From contig JAGRAW010000010.1 of the NCBI GenBank assembly GCA_020434415.1, positions 1 to 32,160 of the forward strand: a DNA stretch of 32,160 nucleotides, written 5' to 3'. The position numbers and the translations under genes are program-made. The first letter of the stretch is position 1. Each line of letters begins with the position of its first letter. The DNA is from Bdellovibrionales bacterium. Lineage in GTDB: Bacteria; Bdellovibrionota_C; UBA2361; SZUA-149. Shown here piece after piece: positions 7,490-15,137 of this stretch. Below the pieces are notes generated by a model. It had not been told where the DNA came from and did not search any database. It saw only the letters and a program-made list of their open reading frames with translations.

Positions 7490-8002
7490 TTACAGATACA
7501 GGACCATCTGATGTACATCGACGTAGCGCTCACCAATGCGCATTGAACGATGCTCGGTGCCGATACGTTCGAAACCCATCGAGGTGTAAAGTGCACGAGC
7601 TCGTGGACTCGTGGTCGAAACCCAGAGATGAATTTGCTCTATTTCGCCGAGGCCTCGCACTTCGTCGATCAGGCGCGTTAACAGCTGCTTTCCGATGCCG
7701 CGGCCCCTCGCTTCCGGAACCACGAACATGCCCCAAATACAGCCTTTGTGTTGAAACTTCTGTCGACGCTCTCGTCTGAAACCGTTCGTTCCGAGGAGCG
7801 TGCCGTTTTCGTAGGCCCCTAAAATAAATTGCTGGGGAAATTCATTCACGACCTGCACCCGTTCGCGGAGCTCGGAGCCGGTGAGGTGTTCATTTTCTTC
7901 GACACTTTCCCCGAAGGCTTCGGGATTGAGTTGGAGTGAGCGAAGACGGAGCTCGAGCCAGGGTTCAGCGTCCTCTGCGGTCAGCAGTCGGTAGTCAATC
8001 AT
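7490..8002 (-). CDS. GNAT-family N-acetyltransferase
   Basis: This is a predicted acetyl-CoA-dependent acetyltransferase of unknown substrate, 170 residues long, the typical length for one GNAT domain. Motif A with the acetyl-CoA pyrophosphate loop is clear: GMFVVPEARGRGIGKQLL (residues 91-108, R99-G-R-G-I-G). A later strand plus helix reads IHLWVSTTSPRARALYTSMGFERIG, the usual C-terminal signature in which ARALYTSMGF contacts the cofactor. The N-terminus (YRLLTAEDAEPWLELRLRSL) is typical of RimI-like or toxin-resistance acetyltransferases. The ATG is preceded by AGGGAAG eight bases upstream. That Shine-Dalgarno sequence sits beside one arm of the 8005-8098 inverted repeat, so expression could be affected by it. 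It is a lone gene on the minus strand. Confidence 0.88.
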   Translation of the reverse strand: MIDYRLLTAEDAEPWLELRLRSLQLNPEAFGESVEENEHLTGSELRERVQVVNEFPQQFILGAYENGTLLGTNGFRRERRQKFQHKGCIWGMFVVPEARGRGIGKQLLTRLIDEVRGLGEIEQIHLWVSTTSPRARALYTSMGFERIGTEHRSMRIGERYVDVHQMVLYL

Positions 8003-8004
8003 CT

Positions 8005-8098
8005 AGCAGCTTCCCTACGCGGTAGATTGGCGAAGTCAGAATTCTAGTCCCATGCACAGCGGAATTCAAGCGACAAGAATACCTACCGCGTAGCTGCT
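8005..8098. repeat. Long-arm inverted repeat upstream of the GNAT gene
   Basis: CTACGCGGTAG (8015-8025) is repeated in exact reverse complement as CTACCGCGTAG (8083-8093). Just outside these, AGCAGC (8005-8010) pairs with GCTGCT (8093-8098). The 57-base spacer contains two GAATTC sites. The left arm abuts the Shine-Dalgarno of the GNAT gene on the minus strand. It could be a paired operator or an RNA stem in the transcript coming from the gene at 8183-8902. Confidence 0.6.
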
Positions 8099-8182
8099 TT
8101 CCTACAAGCAATGGCGGCAGAACTCAAAGCCGGCGAATCGGGCGATCGCCGTAGCGGCGTCCTGCTGCAATCGCCAGGAACC

Positions 8183-8902
8183 CTACTCTGATCCGAACAT
8201 CTGCGTGTAGTTCGCCTCTCTTTTGCGTTCCAAATGTTCAACGAGATCGTTAAGCTTGCGCCATCCTTTCTGCCCGATATCGCTTTGCAAGAGTCGGCTG
8301 CGGACTTCCTCGACCTTCTTTGCCTTGAACTCCTCGAAATGCGAACTGAGTTGTGCGAGGGGACGCCTTGCCGCTGTCGATGCGATCTCCTCCGGAGCAG
8401 ACCCCTCCTCGTCGGCCTCTTCCTCCAACAATTTCCGGAATAGATCCACGCGTTTCTGCGCCGCCAGTAGAGGCTCTTCATCAACGTCTCTTTCAAGGAT
8501 GGCGAGAGCACGTCGGCGCAGGGTCAAGGTATTCTGATGGTCAGGAGTTGCTTCTGCTTCCAACGCAAGCAGCCTCGACTGTTCGAGGGCGTGAGCGAGC
8601 GCGTTGCGAATGTGTTCCAGGGCCGCAATTTTCTCCTGCACAGCCTCAAGCAATCGAGCATAGCGGATCGGCACCTGGGCACCGAAAACAGCGCGATGCA
8701 CGAAGCCGACGAACCCCGGCTGTAAGTTGAAGATCTCTTCAACAACGCCATTAAGCTCGTCTTTCGCATCATCCAACCGCTGCTGCGCCTCTTTGATAGC
8801 ACGGAAGCAATCGCGGTCTTTCACCTGCAAGACCTGCAGCACCAATATCGATTCCGCGACAGGATCGCTCCGTTGGGGTGTCGTTGGTTCTTCTTCACTC
8901 AT
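8183..8902 (-). CDS. Hypothetical coiled-coil protein
   Basis: I do not recognise this 239-residue, mostly helical protein. It is acidic at both ends and has no signal peptide or membrane segment. Heptad-like helices cover about residues 25-65 (DRDCFRAIKEAQQRLDDAKDELNGVVEEIF), 85-120, 130-165 (LRRRALAILERDVDEEPLLAAQKRVDLFRKLLEEEADEE) and 180-235 (RRPLAQLSSHFEEFKAKKVEEVRSRLL, LNDLVEHLERKREANYTQMF). A short hydrophobic patch, NLQPGFVGFVHRAVFGAQVPIRYARL, interrupts them. The ATG has a strong GGGAGG five bases upstream, the best ribosome binding site in the window. A perfect 9-bp hairpin stands just before it (8917-8944). It is a single-gene unit facing the GNAT gene. Confidence 0.75.
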   Translation of the reverse strand: MSEEEPTTPQRSDPVAESILVLQVLQVKDRDCFRAIKEAQQRLDDAKDELNGVVEEIFNLQPGFVGFVHRAVFGAQVPIRYARLLEAVQEKIAALEHIRNALAHALEQSRLLALEAEATPDHQNTLTLRRRALAILERDVDEEPLLAAQKRVDLFRKLLEEEADEEGSAPEEIASTAARRPLAQLSSHFEEFKAKKVEEVRSRLLQSDIGQKGWRKLNDLVEHLERKREANYTQMFGSE

Positions 8903-8916
8903 AGTTGCCTCCCATA

Positions 8917-8944
8917 TTTGGTGTTATGGACCCCCAACACCAAA
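8917..8944 (-). promoter_or_regulatory. Hairpin in the leader of the 239-residue coiled-coil gene
   Basis: TTTGGTGTT (8917-8925) and AACACCAAA (8936-8944) form a perfect 9-bp stem with a 10-base loop. In the minus-strand transcript it ends only a few bases before the GGGAGG ribosome binding site and so could tune translation or protect the 5' end. The loop contains GGACCCCCAA, close to the GGACACCCAA decamer that recurs in the neighbouring repeat region. Confidence 0.5.
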
Positions 8945-9020
8945 GCGTTGCTTCCAGATCCATCCGCAACTACCCGAAAACCCCCGATTTTCAACCAGCA
9001 AAGCTCTCCGTCAGAAACAG

Positions 9021-9223
9021 GACAGAAACAGGACACCCAATGAAAAGCTCCCGGTAAGGCTGCAATACAGGACACCCAATCAAAGGCCTCGCTGCTGCCG
9101 CGCTCAGTCCAGGGCTCGGAAGGGAATCTTTGGGTGTCCCGTGTTGGCCTCCCGTGTTGGCCTACGCAGGCAATGCGGGACACCCAAGTAACGGCGTCCA
9201 GGGCTGCTGTGCTGTGTTCGGCA
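9021..9223. repeat. Repeat unit, copy 1
   Basis: Bases 9021-9150 recur at 9232-9361 with a single difference (G at 9119, A at 9330). The continuation 9185-9223 recurs, diverged, at 9367-9406. Copy 1 has about 30 extra bases, created partly by a 13-base tandem duplication CCCGTGTTGGCCT (9138-9150 and 9151-9163). At its left edge CAGAAACAGGACA is also repeated with an 11-base period (9012-9024, 9023-9035). Decamers GGACACCCAA are at 9031, 9070 and 9178, and the reverse complement is at 9130. Confidence 0.9.
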
Positions 9224-9231
9224 ATTGGAAT

Positions 9232-9406
9232 GACAGAAACAGGACACCCAATGAAAAGCTCCCGGTAAGGCTGCAATACAGGACACCCAATCAAAGGCCT
9301 CGCTGCTGCCGCGCTCAGTCCAGGGCTCGAAAGGGAATCTTTGGGTGTCCCGTGTTGGCCTCGCCGCAAGTAACGGCTTCCGGGGCTGCTGTGCTGTGTC
9401 CGGCGA
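9232..9406. repeat. Repeat unit, copy 2
   Basis: This is the second copy of the unit, offset by 211 bases from copy 1 over the first 130 bases and by 182 over the remainder. Decamers GGACACCCAA lie at 9242 and 9281, with the reverse complement at 9341. A further reverse-complement decamer lies just outside at 9419-9428. No transposase gene or target-site duplication accompanies it. Confidence 0.9.
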
Positions 9407-9627
9407 ATAGAAAATATATTGGGTGTCCTGAATTGCCTCTCCGCGGCTGCTGGGCGCCGAGGCGGGTTTGGTCGATGTGTAAGGGCTCGGAAACGAGGAG
9501 TTTTTGGAATGACTGGGCCGTGCGTCAGATCCTTCAGCAATCTGCGGTGGCGCCGATCTTTTAGTTTAGAGGGATCGCGGGGCAGACCGGCGATCTGTGG
9601 GCTTGGACCGGATATCGCAGCGTATAC

Positions 9628-10881
9628 ATGAGTAGTATTTATCGAGGGTTGCTAGCGGGGAGATCGGCCCTGCAGGCGTTCAGCACCGGACTTGGTGTGG
9701 TGGCCGACAATGTGGCGAACGCCTTTACGCCCGGCTTCAAGCCGAGCCGAGTCAGCTTCAGTGAGGTGCTCGCCGGCGAGGGGAGCCTCGGCGGCAGCGG
9801 CGTCAGCGCGACGACTCAGCGCATTGATGCACCAGCTTCGAGGGAAATGACCGGCCGCGGGCTTGATGCTGCGCTGGAGGGGAACGGAATGTTCGTGGTG
9901 GAGAACCCCGCTACCGGCGAGCGTTTCTATCAGAGGGCAGGGCAGTTCAACCTCGCTTCCGATGGCTCGATCCGCACCCGGTCCGGATACTCCGTCCTTG
10001 GCTATGCGCCCGGCGGGGGTGGGCTTCAACCGCTGCAGACCGCAGGAGCAGTCGGAGGTCCGACAGCTACGACGTCCGTGGACATCTCGGGAAATCTTGA
10101 TGTTCGCTCAGCGGTCGTGGCGGCGGCCGACTTACCTGTCGCGGGGACCAGCACGTTCGCTCAATATCGTAGTACTGCGGAAAGCAGCATCTCGTTCGAG
10201 ACGACGGATTCACTCGGTGGCACGCACTCAGCTACTGCGTATTTTTATCACACGGCGAATACTCCGACTCAGCAGTTCGAGTATCGCGTAGTGGTAGACG
10301 GAGCGGACGTAGGTGCAACGTCCGGCATGCCGGTAGAAGTTGCAGCCGGACAACTTCAGTTCACGCCTACGGGAGCGCGCGCGCTTCCCGTACCGGCTTC
10401 CGATGCAGTGCTCTCTCTTCCTTACGCGAATGGATCGCAAGCGAGAACGGTGGCGGTAAGTTTTGCAGGTTTTACGGCGTTGGCCACCGACTCGGCGACT
10501 TCTTCCATCATCGGCGATGGCCGTGGAAGTGCCCAGGTTACCGGCATCGAAGTCGGGGAGAACGGTATCCTCTACGGACGACTGTCGAACGGTGAGTCGA
10601 AAGTGCTTGGACAAGCGGCACTGGCACAATTTCCCAATGCCGAGCAACTCACCCGAATCGGTAACGGCTTATACGCAGTGAATGAAGCCTCCGGTGCGCC
10701 CGCATATGGTGTGGCAGGAGTGGGAGGCTTCGGAACGGTGACGCCGGCTGCGCTCGAGCTATCGGCAGTAGATATCGCCGGAGAGTTTCTTTCGGCGACC
10801 CTGTATCAGCGCGGCTTCGAGGCGAACATTCGGATGCTGGCAGGGATCGACGATCTATTGCGCGAGATTACGAAGCTCTAG
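9628..10881 (+). CDS. flgE: Flagellar hook-like protein (FlgE/FlgF/FlgG family)
   Basis: Family members polymerise into the flagellar hook or rod outside the cell. The N-terminal rod-like region contains LLAGRSALQAFSTGLGVVADNVANAFTPGFKPSRVSFSEVL (about 8-48), the recognisable NxANxxTxGFK motif. The C-terminal D0 helix reads ELSAVDIAGEFLSATLYQRGFEANIRMLAGIDDLLREITKL (about 376-417), the matching coiled-coil end. Between them are GRGLDAALEGNGMFVVENPATGERFYQRAGQFNLASDGSIRTRSGYSVLGY, typical of the D1 domain of hook and rod proteins, and a FlgE-like insert. The 417 residues suit FlgE better than FlgF or FlgG (250-260). There is no secretion signal, as expected for type III export. No other flagellar gene is in the window. 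The ATG lacks a good Shine-Dalgarno. The 3' end overlaps the convergent HDOD gene by 14 bases. Confidence 0.82.
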   Translation: MSSIYRGLLAGRSALQAFSTGLGVVADNVANAFTPGFKPSRVSFSEVLAGEGSLGGSGVSATTQRIDAPASREMTGRGLDAALEGNGMFVVENPATGERFYQRAGQFNLASDGSIRTRSGYSVLGYAPGGGGLQPLQTAGAVGGPTATTSVDISGNLDVRSAVVAAADLPVAGTSTFAQYRSTAESSISFETTDSLGGTHSATAYFYHTANTPTQQFEYRVVVDGADVGATSGMPVEVAAGQLQFTPTGARALPVPASDAVLSLPYANGSQARTVAVSFAGFTALATDSATSSIIGDGRGSAQVTGIEVGENGILYGRLSNGESKVLGQAALAQFPNAEQLTRIGNGLYAVNEASGAPAYGVAGVGGFGTVTPAALELSAVDIAGEFLSATLYQRGFEANIRMLAGIDDLLREITKL

Positions 10882-12355
10882 CAGATGCTGCTCGAAGCGC
10901 CGCCAGACAGTCGTGGAGAGCATGGCGAATAGCCTTGAAGTTGAGCAGGCGTTCTGAACCCGCCGGAGTCTCCGGCGACAATTCGAGGGACAAGACGCCG
11001 AGCTCGATGGAACCGCCTGCTGCTGCGGTAACGTGCCGGAAGAGTGAGCCGTCTTTCAACATCCCTTGTTCGCAAAATGGCGTTTCACGAAACACGCTGT
11101 CGCTGAGGATGGAGCGGATATAGGGATCCGAGGCCCGGTAACGGGAGCGGGCGCCCGCTCCGATAAATACGGCAGGCGTGAGTTCCGCTCCGGGTTCGGC
11201 AGCAAGAAACACGCACCCTGAGACGAATCCCGCCGCCACGACAGTGTCGACTATCAGTGTCTGTAGGGCTTGGGTAGGCGCAACTTCAAGGTCGCAATAG
11301 ACGCGAGTGAGCGAGCTTCGGACCGCTTCTCGGCAAAGATGCAAGTGGGGATTGCGGGCGTCTTTCGCGGGGGGGCCTCGGCGAACGGTTCGACGCTCGA
11401 ACAACGATTTCCCTACTACCGAAGAATACCGTTCCAGTCGGTCGCCTGCAGTTTGTTCGAGCCGGTGCATCAGAGAGCTTGTCCGATCCTCACCCAGGTA
11501 GCGAGTCAAGTGCGGTGCGGTGTCTTCCCACTCTCTGTCGGCTTTTGGAAACTGCTTGGGATTTTGCAGGCGCGCCAAGCCTTCAGCGATTTCGCAGAAC
11601 GCACCAATTGCCTCGGCCGATGTCGGATCCGTGAAATCCATGCGTCGCGGCAAGTTCGGGTTGGGATTCGACGCGGTAAATGCCACCGCTTGTTGTAGCT
11701 GAGGCCGAAGCCGCCATTCTGCGGCAAATGAACGAGCGATTCGGTTTGGCGGATCCCCGAAGAGGCGTTCAATTGCCTGCTCGAGCGTGGCCTCGCCGCG
11801 TCGTACCGTGCGAAGAACTTTGGGATACAGTCGTGGGTAGTTCCAAGCGAACAGGTTTGGCACAAGCTGTCGCAGCAAGGCGCAAGCCGCAGCATGCTTG
11901 GGATCCAGGGTGGCGCTGTGCAGGGCGGCTTCCTCGGAGAGCACTTCCAACCCGGCTAGGCTGGTCAGGGAGTGCGAGAGCTGCGTTGTCTGAAAGGAGT
12001 TCATGCGGTTGAAGCGATGCTTTGATACTGCGTTTTCTGACAGAGAAAACACCCGTGCCAACTGTTCGTCATCGAGAGACGCTAAAGCCTCGAACGGGTC
12101 GCTGTCCCACATGCGCTCTGCCGCAACTTGGCTCAGATGTCGTAAACAGTGGGTCGCGAGCGCGATATCACTTTCGATATCGGTGCAGATCGATGCTTGG
12201 CCGGCTGAGTAAGCCCCGTCAGCGATCTTCTCTTGAATCTCGCTCAAAAGGCCCGGTGTCGGGGGGATCCAGCCGCGAAGGAGGGTATCGGTCGTATCTT
12301 TTCTGGTGCCGGAGCCATAGCGTCGAATGCTCCGACTGATCACGATATCCGCCAT
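10868..12355 (-). CDS. HDOD-like signalling protein with C-terminal GAF-like domain
   Basis: HDOD proteins are catalytically dead relatives of HD phosphohydrolases found in signalling and motility control. About residues 28-240 look like a divergent HDOD domain: PPTPGLLSEIQEKI followed by DIESDIALATHCLRHLSQVA, the usual pattern of short helices, and later HAAACALLRQLVPNLFAWNYPRLYPKVLRTV and LEQAIERLFGDPPNRIARSFAAEWRLRPQLQQAVAF, matching the second half. I see no HD dyad. About 355-470 (LQTLIVDTVVAAGFVSGCVFLAAEP to GSIELGVLSLEL) resembles a GAF sensory fold. I chose ATG 12355, preceded by GGGAG; the frame is open upstream to 12433. It follows the receiver and kinase genes on the same strand after a 167-base gap containing two hairpins, and probably belongs to that regulatory unit. 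Confidence 0.65.
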   Translation of the reverse strand: MADIVISRSIRRYGSGTRKDTTDTLLRGWIPPTPGLLSEIQEKIADGAYSAGQASICTDIESDIALATHCLRHLSQVAAERMWDSDPFEALASLDDEQLARVFSLSENAVSKHRFNRMNSFQTTQLSHSLTSLAGLEVLSEEAALHSATLDPKHAAACALLRQLVPNLFAWNYPRLYPKVLRTVRRGEATLEQAIERLFGDPPNRIARSFAAEWRLRPQLQQAVAFTASNPNPNLPRRMDFTDPTSAEAIGAFCEIAEGLARLQNPKQFPKADREWEDTAPHLTRYLGEDRTSSLMHRLEQTAGDRLERYSSVVGKSLFERRTVRRGPPAKDARNPHLHLCREAVRSSLTRVYCDLEVAPTQALQTLIVDTVVAAGFVSGCVFLAAEPGAELTPAVFIGAGARSRYRASDPYIRSILSDSVFRETPFCEQGMLKDGSLFRHVTAAAGGSIELGVLSLELSPETPAGSERLLNFKAIRHALHDCLAALRAASARAS

Positions 12356-12447
12356 TTTATCTCCCTTTGCGTAGCGTCGAGGGTACGGAGTGTCCTCGAG
12401 ACCTATCAGGGTGCTGAACACGCCTGTCAGCAAACTGCTGCTGTCCT

Positions 12448-12500
12448 GCTTCTTCCGTTCGCTGAAGAAGCGCGGTCACCGCTCGCGGCCGGAGCCGCGA
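12448..12500 (-). terminator. Paired hairpins between receiver and HDOD genes
   Basis: GCTTCTTC (12448-12455) pairs with GAAGAAGC (12464-12471) around an 8-base loop. TCGCGGC (12483-12489) pairs with GCCGCGA (12494-12500) around a 4-base loop. Both stems are perfect. In the minus-strand transcript they lie after the receiver stop codon and before the HDOD gene. Neither is followed by a T run, so partial termination or RNA processing is as likely as full termination. Confidence 0.4.
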
Positions 12501-12522
12501 AGGAGGACACATTCAGTACAAC

Positions 12523-12888
12523 TTAGGGTAGATGCTTCTCGATGTGCTGAAGAAGCTCGGGCAGGGAAAAGTATGATTTTATTAGATATTCTCGAACCCC
12601 TAAGCTGCGTGCTCGTGATTCATAAGCCCTATCGGAGACGGCGGTAAGCATTATCACCGGGAGTTCGGGAAGCAGGCCTTGTGCGCCCAGTTCCTGCAGT
12701 ACCGCAAATCCATCGAGCTTCGGCATGGCGGCGTCGAGCAGCACAAGCTCAGGGGAGGTCTCGAAAATGGCGGCGAGCGCTTGTTCACCCGTTTCCACGC
12801 AGAAAACGGTATGGCCCTGCCGTTCAAGCAGCAGCACGATCGGCGCTCGAAACGCGGCCGTATCCTCGGCGATGAGTATCTTACTCAT
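12523..12888 (-). CDS. Single-domain response regulator (receiver only)
   Basis: This is a CheY-like phosphoacceptor with no output domain, 121 residues. The acidic pocket is ILIAEDTAAFR (Glu8-Asp9), the phosphoacceptor is Asp52 in LVLLDAAMPKLDG, the switch Thr82 is in VIMLTAVS and the conserved Lys104 is in YLIKSYFSL. The residue after Lys is Ser instead of the usual Pro. The frame is open to 13002, but the ATG at 12888 gives the standard MSKILIAED start. That ATG overlaps the last codons of the kinase gene by 8 bases, so the two are translationally coupled and the kinase is the likely phosphodonor. It closely resembles the receiver at 15239-15631. Confidence 0.88.
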   Translation of the reverse strand: MSKILIAEDTAAFRAPIVLLLERQGHTVFCVETGEQALAAIFETSPELVLLDAAMPKLDGFAVLQELGAQGLLPELPVIMLTAVSDRAYESRARSLGVREYLIKSYFSLPELLQHIEKHLP

Positions 12889-15070
12889 GAGTGATCGCTG
12901 CCGGCTCTCCAAGTGCGGCAGGTCGATCCAGATCTGCCCGTAACCGAACTTTGACTGTGGTTCCTTGCTGAGGGAGCGATTCGATAGCGATGGTGCCGCC
13001 ATGTGCGGCTACGATACCGCGGCAAATCGCGAGGCCGAGGCCGCTTCCCTTTACACCCGCCTCTCCAACCAAACCGGCGTTGAGAGCGAAGGCGACACCA
13101 AGATTTCTAGCGATGTCGGGCGCGATTCCGCTGCCTGTGTCCTGAACGGAGAAGTCCGCCATTTGGTGATTACCCTCTTCCGTCACCGTCGCACTTACTC
13201 GAACGAAGCCGGAGGCGGTATGCTTCAGCGAATTGCTCAGCAGGTTGATTAGGAGACGCCGAACTGCGCTTGGGTCCCCTTGCATGAGAAACGACTCGGG
13301 CTCGCAGTGAAGCTCGAGGGAAATGTCACGGTCCTTGAGCAAATACCTGACGGACGCGAGAGCTTCTTCGCAGACCGCACGTGCCTCGAACTCTGACCAG
13401 TTCCAGTGAGCGATGCCGCTATTGAGGCGAGCAACCTCGAGCATGTCATTCACCATCGCAACCATGCGGACGGCCTCGTCGTGAATCGCTCGAACGTAGG
13501 AGGTGTGTTCGCCGACAGTGTCGGCATCGAGCATCAACACGAGCTCTGCCGAGGCGCGGATTGCTGCCAAGGGAGTACGAAGCTCATGCCCCACGACGCC
13601 CAGAATTCGTTCGAAGGACTTCAATGCAGCCTGCAAGCTGTTACGCTCCTGCTCCAGCGCCCGCGTCGTGTTCTGGGCGGTAACGTCGGACAAGAAGCCG
13701 ATTACTCGCTTCAACGCTCCGTCAGAAGAATGAACCGCTCGACCACGATCGAGAACAGCGACGTAGCTACCGTCTTTCCTGCGGACGTCGTATTCGACCG
13801 CATAGGGTTCATTGGCCGAGAGACTTGCCGCTTTTACACAGCGCACGTGATGCTGTTGGGACGGCTCGATTAACGCGTGCCAAGCATCGAGCGTCGTCGG
13901 CAGCTGTTCCTTCTGATAGCCGAGGATTTCGCCCACTTCCCCGCTGAAGACCAAGCTGTCGGCCGCGGGCTCGTAATCGTAGAGCACCTGCCCGCTGGCA
14001 TCGATCGCAGCGCTGTACCGATCCATCCATTCCGTCAGCTCGGTTGCTTGCGCTTGCGCCAGTAATTCTGCGCGCCGGAGCTCTTCAATCTTTTTCTGCA
14101 GCAGATGGGCGTCTTGTTGTATCTCTCGAGTTAATACCAAGTTTTCGTAGGCGATACCTGCTTGGGCACCTAGAAAGAAAAGTAGATTCTGATCTTCGTC
14201 CGTGAAGGCACGTTCTTCTGGTCCATTGGCAACATACAGCCATCCGTGGAGTGAGGTCGGTGAGGCGATCGGCACCGTTACCATCGACCCGACCGGAGGG
14301 TGGCCTTCAGGGAAAGAAAGGTCCTCGAACTCGGAAGGCGGTCCGCTGCGGCGTGAAGGGAGCACCATCATCAATCGATCAACCTGTTCCCTGCTCGGCG
14401 GCGCCATGGTTGTACGTGTGGCTTCATCAAACCCAAAGCGGAGCCAGTACGCGAGATCCGACTTGTTTGCGGAGGGAATGCCCAACGCACACCATCGAGC
14501 GTCAACGATACCGCGGGCGGTTTCTCCGTACCGGCTAAGCACGGTATCCGGATTTCTGTCGGAGCCGGCTTGCAGGGCTAGTTGGATGATGCGAGTCAGC
14601 TTCTGCGGGTTGGCCTTGGCCAATTGCTCGTAGTACGAGTCTTTCCAGGCGGTAGGTTTGCCGATCGCAGCAGCCCCATGGCCGACGCTTTCGTCGGAAA
14701 GCGGTAGGCCGAGCGTGTCGTGAACTGCGGCGATTATGTCGGTCGGCTCTGAAGGCTTGGGAAGGACTACCGCTGCTCCACAACCGTCGGCGAGCTTTTC
14801 GGCATCCTGGTTACTGAATGTCGCGGTGTAGAAGATGACCGGAACGGGCGGTCGCGAGTCATCGGCGTTCACCAGTGTTGCAAGCTCGTAGCCGTCGAGC
14901 TCGGGCATGACGATGTCGGTGATGATTAGATCCGGTACCTCTTTTTCGATCAACTCGAGTGCTTCCGGACCCCCATAGGCTTCGATCACGCCATGTCCGA
15001 AAGATTCGAGCACCGCTCGAAGGTAGTAACAGTTGACCGGGCGGTCGTCGACTACAAGGACTCGGGCCAT
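12881..15070 (-). CDS. Hybrid sensor histidine kinase, REC-GAF-PAS-HisKA-HATPase
   Basis: This 729-residue protein has no membrane segment, so it is a cytoplasmic sensor kinase. An N-terminal receiver (1-120) has VVDDRP, phosphoacceptor Asp52 in TDIVMPELDG and Lys105 in LPKPSEP. A GAF-like domain follows at about 165-310 (ARWCALGIPS to ENLVLTREIQ), then a coiled linker. A PAS domain is at about 350-465 (YSAAIDASGQVLYDYEP, VFSGEVGEILGY, YDVRRKDGSYVAVLDRGRAV, VIGFLSDVT). The dimerisation helix carries His495 in VVGHELRTPLAAIR. The ATPase has an N box (INLLSNSLKHT), G1 DTGSGI and G2 GSGLGL. A receiver at the N-terminus instead of the C-terminus suggests input by phosphotransfer from another kinase. 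Receiver genes lie on both sides. Confidence 0.92.
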   Translation of the reverse strand: MARVLVVDDRPVNCYYLRAVLESFGHGVIEAYGGPEALELIEKEVPDLIITDIVMPELDGYELATLVNADDSRPPVPVIFYTATFSNQDAEKLADGCGAAVVLPKPSEPTDIIAAVHDTLGLPLSDESVGHGAAAIGKPTAWKDSYYEQLAKANPQKLTRIIQLALQAGSDRNPDTVLSRYGETARGIVDARWCALGIPSANKSDLAYWLRFGFDEATRTTMAPPSREQVDRLMMVLPSRRSGPPSEFEDLSFPEGHPPVGSMVTVPIASPTSLHGWLYVANGPEERAFTDEDQNLLFFLGAQAGIAYENLVLTREIQQDAHLLQKKIEELRRAELLAQAQATELTEWMDRYSAAIDASGQVLYDYEPAADSLVFSGEVGEILGYQKEQLPTTLDAWHALIEPSQQHHVRCVKAASLSANEPYAVEYDVRRKDGSYVAVLDRGRAVHSSDGALKRVIGFLSDVTAQNTTRALEQERNSLQAALKSFERILGVVGHELRTPLAAIRASAELVLMLDADTVGEHTSYVRAIHDEAVRMVAMVNDMLEVARLNSGIAHWNWSEFEARAVCEEALASVRYLLKDRDISLELHCEPESFLMQGDPSAVRRLLINLLSNSLKHTASGFVRVSATVTEEGNHQMADFSVQDTGSGIAPDIARNLGVAFALNAGLVGEAGVKGSGLGLAICRGIVAAHGGTIAIESLPQQGTTVKVRLRADLDRPAALGEPAAITHE

Positions 15071-15103
15071 TGATCGGGAGAATTTGTTGTCATGGGAACA
15101 TTG

Positions 15104-15137
15104 CTTGGTAGCGAACAGTGCTTGGTAGCGAACAGTG
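15104..15137. repeat. 17-base tandem duplication between divergent regulators
   Basis: CTTGGTAGCGAACAGTG occurs twice with no spacer (15104-15120, 15121-15137), 34 bases after the kinase start codon and about 100 bases before the receiver start. It could be a doubled binding site for a regulator of either gene, or a simple slippage duplication. Confidence 0.8.

Larger units (their letters stand above)
8945..9627. other. Gene-free region dominated by repeats
   Basis: No credible gene lies between the coiled-coil gene and the hook-like gene. Open frames exist on both strands, but they merely read through the duplicated unit and have no ribosome binding sites. The first 75 bases (8945-9020) and last 200 (9429-9627) show nothing distinctive. 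The middle holds the duplicated unit and decamers described separately. The promoter of the hook-like gene should be near 9540-9627, but I see no confident sigma-70, sigma-28 or sigma-54 match. Confidence 0.6.

Noticed and set aside
8083-8511. Alternative minus-strand frame of 142 codons
   Set aside because: Arg/Ser-rich and shifted against the coiled-coil gene at 8183-8902, which has a strong ribosome binding site.
9021-9428. Possible insertion sequence
   Set aside because: No transposase frame, no terminal inverted repeats bounding the block, no target duplication; better called a duplicated repeat unit.
8899-9540. Minus-strand open frame of 213 codons across the repeat region, and plus-strand frames at 8727-9191 and 9130-9564
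   Set aside because: They are translations of the duplicated unit in several frames, without ribosome binding sites. The repeated peptide strings come from the DNA repeat, and opposite strands are equally open.
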